From Candidatus Nanoarchaeia archaeon (GTDB lineage Archaea; Nanobdellota; Nanobdellia; Woesearchaeales; JACPBV01): DNA of 64,000 nt. The notes under the pieces are model-generated. The model searched no databases. It was not told the origin of the DNA and saw nothing but the letters and a program-made list of their open reading frames with translations. Of this stretch, positions 61,126 to 64,000 are shown one piece after another. Within the stretch, counting starts at the first letter, position 1, and every line of letters begins with the position of its first letter. The position numbers and the translations under genes were made by a program. The DNA lies in the NCBI GenBank assembly GCA_028279655.1, contig JANQNH010000001.1, positions 134,014 to 198,013 of the forward strand. The letters run 5' to 3'.

Positions 61126-62078
61126 GCCTGAAGAAATACTTTCTCTGTTTTTATAGCAATTCCTTTATCCTTCTTTATAATATCCTCTGAGGTCATGATA
61201 GATGTTCCGAGTGCTACTAATTCATTCTTTAAGGTCATTATTGCTACTAGGTCTTTCTTTTTTATCTTTGATTCCAGCTTGCTTATACCTGGTATTGCCA
61301 GGTCTCTTCCATGAGAAAGCGGTTTTACTGTTGTGTCAAGTATCCATACCTTTGGGAGATGGTTGATCCCGTTCTCCATTGGCTGTATTACCTTCCTTAG
61401 GAATCTGTCGTTGTTCTCGTTCTTATAGTAATGGAAGGCGTCTGTAAGGTCCTGTAAAGTGAATAAGGTATCTTCATTGAAAGAGGCTACTTTTGTCCTT
61501 CTCAGCTCTGCCATGTGCGCTCCGCAGCCCAGCTTCTTGCCTATGTCGAAACAAAGCTTCCTTATATAGGTGCCTGCCTGGCATCCTACCTTAAAAAGGA
61601 CCTCTTGTTTGTCAATCTCTATGATATCTATGTAATATATGTTTCTCGTTCTTTCTATCCTTCTTACTGCACTTTTTATTGGGGGCTTTTGCCTGATCTT
61701 TCCTGTGAATTCCTTAAGCACTTTCTGGATATCTTTCCTGTCTACTGGCTTGTGGAGATGCATCAGAGCAACGTATTCCTTTCCTGCTGGCAGCAATGCA
61801 TGAGAGATTCTCGTTGCTCTGCCTAGTGCAACAGCTAGAACACCTGTCACTCTTGGATCAAGGGTTCCTGAATGGCCTGCCTTCTTTATTCTTAGTATTT
61901 TCTTTACAAAGTCGCTAACCTGGTGAGAGGTAGGTCCTGGGGGTTTGTCCAGGTTTACTATGCCAAGGTCTAGAAGCTCTTCTGTAGATCTCTCTTCTGG
62001 TCTTTTTCCGAAATTGCCTGTTGATTCTTTCTTTACTAGTATTTCCCTTTCTACTATTTCAAATGGCAATCTGTTCAT
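61122..62078 (-). CDS. cbf5: tRNA/rRNA pseudouridine synthase Cbf5 (aTruB)
   Basis: Cbf5 is the catalytic protein of H/ACA RNPs, also able to modify tRNA position 55. The catalytic Asp lies in HSGTLDPRVTGVLAVALGRAT near residue 77. The N-terminus has LDKPPGPTSHQV. A PUA domain occupies the last 80 residues (VKPLSHGRDLAIPGISK, LVAIMTLKNELVALG). At 318 residues it is normal. It is the last gene of the minus-strand ribosomal cluster. Confidence 0.94.
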   Translation of the reverse strand: MNRLPFEIVEREILVKKESTGNFGKRPEERSTEELLDLGIVNLDKPPGPTSHQVSDFVKKILRIKKAGHSGTLDPRVTGVLAVALGRATRISHALLPAGKEYVALMHLHKPVDRKDIQKVLKEFTGKIRQKPPIKSAVRRIERTRNIYYIDIIEIDKQEVLFKVGCQAGTYIRKLCFDIGKKLGCGAHMAELRRTKVASFNEDTLFTLQDLTDAFHYYKNENNDRFLRKVIQPMENGINHLPKVWILDTTVKPLSHGRDLAIPGISKLESKIKKKDLVAIMTLKNELVALGTSIMTSEDIIKKDKGIAIKTEKVFLQA

Positions 62079-62110
62079 GCATGTCTAGAAGAAGCAGTTG
62101 CTTATTAAAT

Positions 62111-62665
62111 TTATCCTTTCTGCATGGGAGCAGTTGGATGTTTGTCAACTTTTTTTGGGATAGGTGCCTGTTTTGGAGCCTGTGTTTTTGGCTGTTTCTT
62201 TAGTTCCTTGATCTCTTCTTTCTCTATCTTTTTTGCTTTTTCAGCTTTGTTGTCCTTGATCTGTTTTTTCTCAGTGTCTTCTCCACCTAAAGCATCTTTA
62301 ACATCTATCTCAACATCTTCACTTTTTTCTTCCTTTTTCTTAGGTTTTTTAGGCTCTTCCTTTGGCTTTTCTTTTGGGGCTCCAACCAGTTCTACTTTAA
62401 CCAAGCCCTCTTCGTCTTTTTGACAGTTAACCTTGATATGATGTGGAGGATTTCTTATGCCGTGTTTCCATAATTCTGTGTTAGCATACTTTCCAAGCTT
62501 TATCTCTGTAGCTTTCATGTGCTTCATCACAAATTCCCTAAGTGCAGAAACGGCCCTGTTGGTACGTTTCCATCTTGGAGCCCTTTGATATTTCTTCCTA
62601 AGGGGGACATTATAGACTCTCTCTAAGATGATCTTCTTTTCCTTTTTATCGTCTTTCTTTGCCAT
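62111..62665 (-). CDS. rpl31e: Ribosomal protein eL31 with long Lys/Glu tail
   Basis: Residues 1-93 are eL31, a large-subunit protein near the exit tunnel: ILERVYNVPLRKKYQRAPRWKRTNRAVSALREFV, ELWKHGIRNPP. Residues 95-184 form an added tail of Lys, Glu, Asp, Pro and Ala, doubling the usual length. The tail is low-complexity and probably disordered. The gene begins 2 bases after the eL39 stop, in the conserved eS19-PDCD5-eL39-eL31 order. Confidence 0.93.
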   Translation of the reverse strand: MAKKDDKKEKKIILERVYNVPLRKKYQRAPRWKRTNRAVSALREFVMKHMKATEIKLGKYANTELWKHGIRNPPHHIKVNCQKDEEGLVKVELVGAPKEKPKEEPKKPKKKEEKSEDVEIDVKDALGGEDTEKKQIKDNKAEKAKKIEKEEIKELKKQPKTQAPKQAPIPKKVDKHPTAPMQKG

Positions 62666-62667
62666 CT

Positions 62668-62841
62668 TTATGCTTTGGTCTTTGTCCTTCTCCAGTTTCT
62701 TTTCATAGCAGTATGCCTTCCTGGATGTACTCTTCTTCCCCTTCCATACTTCTTAGGTACGGTCCAGAAAGGGGCCCATCTAGTAAGCTTGTTCAATCTA
62801 ATCAATCTTTTCTTTCGGTTTGGGTGTTTGTGTTTTGCCAT
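62668..62841 (-). CDS. rpl39e: Ribosomal protein eL39
   Basis: A 57-residue, very basic large-subunit protein lining the exit tunnel: KHKHPNRKKRLIRLNKL, RWAPFWTVPKK, RHTAMKRNWRRTKTKA. It is full length. The start ATG is one base after the PDCD5 stop and the stop is 2 bases before the eL31 start. The conserved position between the PDCD5 and eL31 genes supports the call. Confidence 0.95.
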   Translation of the reverse strand: MAKHKHPNRKKRLIRLNKLTRWAPFWTVPKKYGRGRRVHPGRHTAMKRNWRRTKTKA

Positions 62842-62842
62842 T

Positions 62843-63175
62843 CTATACCCGTTTGATCTTGAATTCCTTCTTTTCAGGCTGGAGTTGCTTTAGCAGGTTC
62901 TTTAATTTTTCATCGGTTATCTTTTCTTTTATCTGTCCCTGCTGGATCGCCTGACCTAAGATAACCAATAACTGCACAGCCTTTTCCTGGTGGGCTGCTT
63001 TGAGGTTTCCATACCTCTGAAGCGCCTCTTTGGAGAGGAACTGCTTAACTACAGCCTCCAGCTGTTCAAGTTGTGATTGTAATTGTTGTTCCTGTGATTG
63101 CTGCTGTATTGCCTGTTCCTGTTGTTTTTGAAGCTCTGCCAGTTTTCTTTTTTTGATCTCTTCTAAATCATCCAT
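62843..63175 (-). CDS. PDCD5-like DNA-binding protein
   Basis: A 110-residue archaeal homologue of PDCD5/TFAR19. The N-terminal helix MDDLEEIKKRKLAELQKQQ and the Gln-rich segment (QEQAIQQQSQEQQLQSQ) lead into the helical core (LSKEALQRYGNLKAAHQEKAVQLLVILGQAI). The function in archaea is not settled. I start at ATG 63175, just after the eS19 stop; the open frame 63 codons upstream lies inside eS19. Confidence 0.92.
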   Translation of the reverse strand: MDDLEEIKKRKLAELQKQQEQAIQQQSQEQQLQSQLEQLEAVVKQFLSKEALQRYGNLKAAHQEKAVQLLVILGQAIQQGQIKEKITDEKLKNLLKQLQPEKKEFKIKRV

Positions 63176-63176
63176 T

Positions 63177-63818
63177 TTATTCTTTCTTTTCAGCTGTTTT
63201 TTGTTCAGCTTTTGGACTTTCTTTGGATTTAGGATCTTCCTTCTTTTCTTCTGGTTTTTTAGCCTGGGTTGCTTCGCTCTTTTTCTCTGATCCTTCAGGA
63301 ACATTCTGTTTAGGTTTAGCCTTTTTTGACTCTTCAGATTTTGGAGCTTCTTTTGGTTTCTCAACCGGCTTATTTGTGTTTATCTTTTTAGCAGCATTAT
63401 CCATCAGTTTGATCCCTTTTGGGGTAATTACCCTTCCCTTATGGGCTCCTTTCTTGTCCTGTTTGATCAGTTCAGCTATCTCCAGCTGTTGTAGAATCCT
63501 TCTTATGATACTTCCAGAGCCTTTTTTGAAGCGCTCTGGCTGATGGCCCATATTCTTAAGCCCGCCATATAGGGTTCTTAGCTTGCCAACACCGATAGGG
63601 CCTTTTAACCTTACTTTCCTTATCACTGAAGCAGCCCTGACAAACCACCAATCTGACCTTGTAGGCGGTCTTTCCTTGTGGGTTCCTGTCTTGACGAAAT
63701 CTGCCCATGTCGGAGGCTGCATTGCTTCTATGTTCTTTAGCTCTTTAGCTACTTCTTCTATCAATTCAGTTGCATCAACATCGTATATTGTCATTTTTTG
63801 GTCCATGCCTTGCGGCAT
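63177..63818 (-). CDS. rps19e: Ribosomal protein eS19 with long charged tail
   Basis: Residues 13-148 are eS19, a winged-helix protein of the small-subunit head: PPTWADFVKTGTHKERPP, DWWFVRAASVIRKVRLKGPIGV, GHQPERFKKGSGSIIRRILQQLE, GRVITPKGIKLMDNAA. Residues 150-213 are an extra tail of Lys, Glu, Pro, Ser and Ala. ATGs at 63818, 63806 and 63794 are all possible; the family usually starts near the last. A TATA-like TTTATAAATACC lies near 63861-63872. First gene of the cluster. Confidence 0.93.
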   Translation of the reverse strand: MPQGMDQKMTIYDVDATELIEEVAKELKNIEAMQPPTWADFVKTGTHKERPPTRSDWWFVRAASVIRKVRLKGPIGVGKLRTLYGGLKNMGHQPERFKKGSGSIIRRILQQLEIAELIKQDKKGAHKGRVITPKGIKLMDNAAKKINTNKPVEKPKEAPKSEESKKAKPKQNVPEGSEKKSEATQAKKPEEKKEDPKSKESPKAEQKTAEKKE

Positions 63819-63910
63819 TAGAATGGTTATACTAATAACCTATAGAGTGGAAAAATTGAGGTATTTATAAATGTGTTGGTTTTTGAAGTGTCAATTTCTG
63901 GAATTTTTAT

Positions 63911-64000
63911 TGGTGAGCGTTAGCGAGCCATGGGGTTTAATACCCCGACCTTTAGGTCGCTTATTCTAGAAAGAAATTTATGCGGCTTCGCCGCAGAATA
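63911..64000. repeat. Tandem GC-rich hairpins at the window edge
   Basis: Three tight hairpins lie within 70 bases of AT-rich DNA: GGGG (63932-63935)/CCCC (63943-63946), GACC-TTTA-GGTC (63947-63958) and TGCGGC-TTC-GCCGCA (63981-63995). They follow GAGCGTTAGCGAG. The stretch reaches the window end, so its extent is unknown. It could be the terminator region of the next gene, a repeat, or part of an RNA. Confidence 0.45.

Noticed and set aside
63911..64000. tRNA gene at the right edge
   Set aside because: The hairpins do not form a cloverleaf and no TTCGA T-loop is present.

Overview
The window is archaeal chromosome. The markers are the exosome/proteasome cluster (Rnp2, PsmA, SBDS, Rrp4, Rrp41, Rrp42, RpoK), Bud32, Cbf5, ribosomal proteins eS1, eL31, eL39 and eS19, PDCD5, a stand-alone GMP synthetase ATPase subunit, PurP, HTH_10 regulators, and TATA-type promoters with many apparently leaderless starts. 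It is AT-rich, dense, and full of small unrecognised proteins. Together with a bacterial-type gyrB and many short orphan genes this suggests a DPANN-like (Woesearchaeota-like) lineage; that placement is a guess. No rRNA and only one tRNA gene lie here.

Bases 1-24550 are dominated by purine and one-carbon metabolism: purC (partial), purE, purH, purN, purD, two purF-type genes facing away from each other, guaA(B) and two purP-type genes. The folate genes folC, folD, glyA and 5-formyl-THF cyclo-ligase supply one-carbon units for PurN and PurH. Set among them are an Ngg-like GNAT/ATP-grasp osmolyte ligase, a SemiSWEET, a Na/Pi-type transporter with a PhoU-like tail, and a four-gene MoxR/DUF58/VWA/BatD-like operon. 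PurL, PurM, PurB and PurK are not in the window.

Bases 24594-42371 alternate housekeeping genes (bud32, tRNA-Gln with a D-loop insertion, eS1, gyrB, ribA, phosphohexomutase, MtaB) with orphans, small zinc ribbons, a hibernation-factor-like protein and a HExxH protein. Bases 42400-50642 hold a glycolytic operon (PPi-type pfk, class II fba, archaeal gap) and sugar activation genes, including a ribbon-helix-helix/nucleotidyltransferase fusion with an unusual leader. Bases 50703-55668 carry an MNT-HEPN pair followed by a frameshifted RelE-like gene, a methyltransferase and a 900-residue helical orphan. Bases 55951-63818 are the conserved exosome/proteasome superoperon and a ribosomal protein cluster.

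The least explained features are non-coding. Two 130-nt elements (35439-35570 and 60364-60493) share a three-way-junction fold whose stems differ in sequence but keep pairing. A separate 165-nt nested hairpin lies at 55695-55859. Two short, apparently leaderless ORFs sit directly ahead of longer genes. Two translation start signals recur: leaderless genes with a TATA box about 25-30 nt upstream, and leadered genes with GGTGAT exactly 4 nt before ATG. That rule exposes a purN gene whose correctly placed start codon is ATC.
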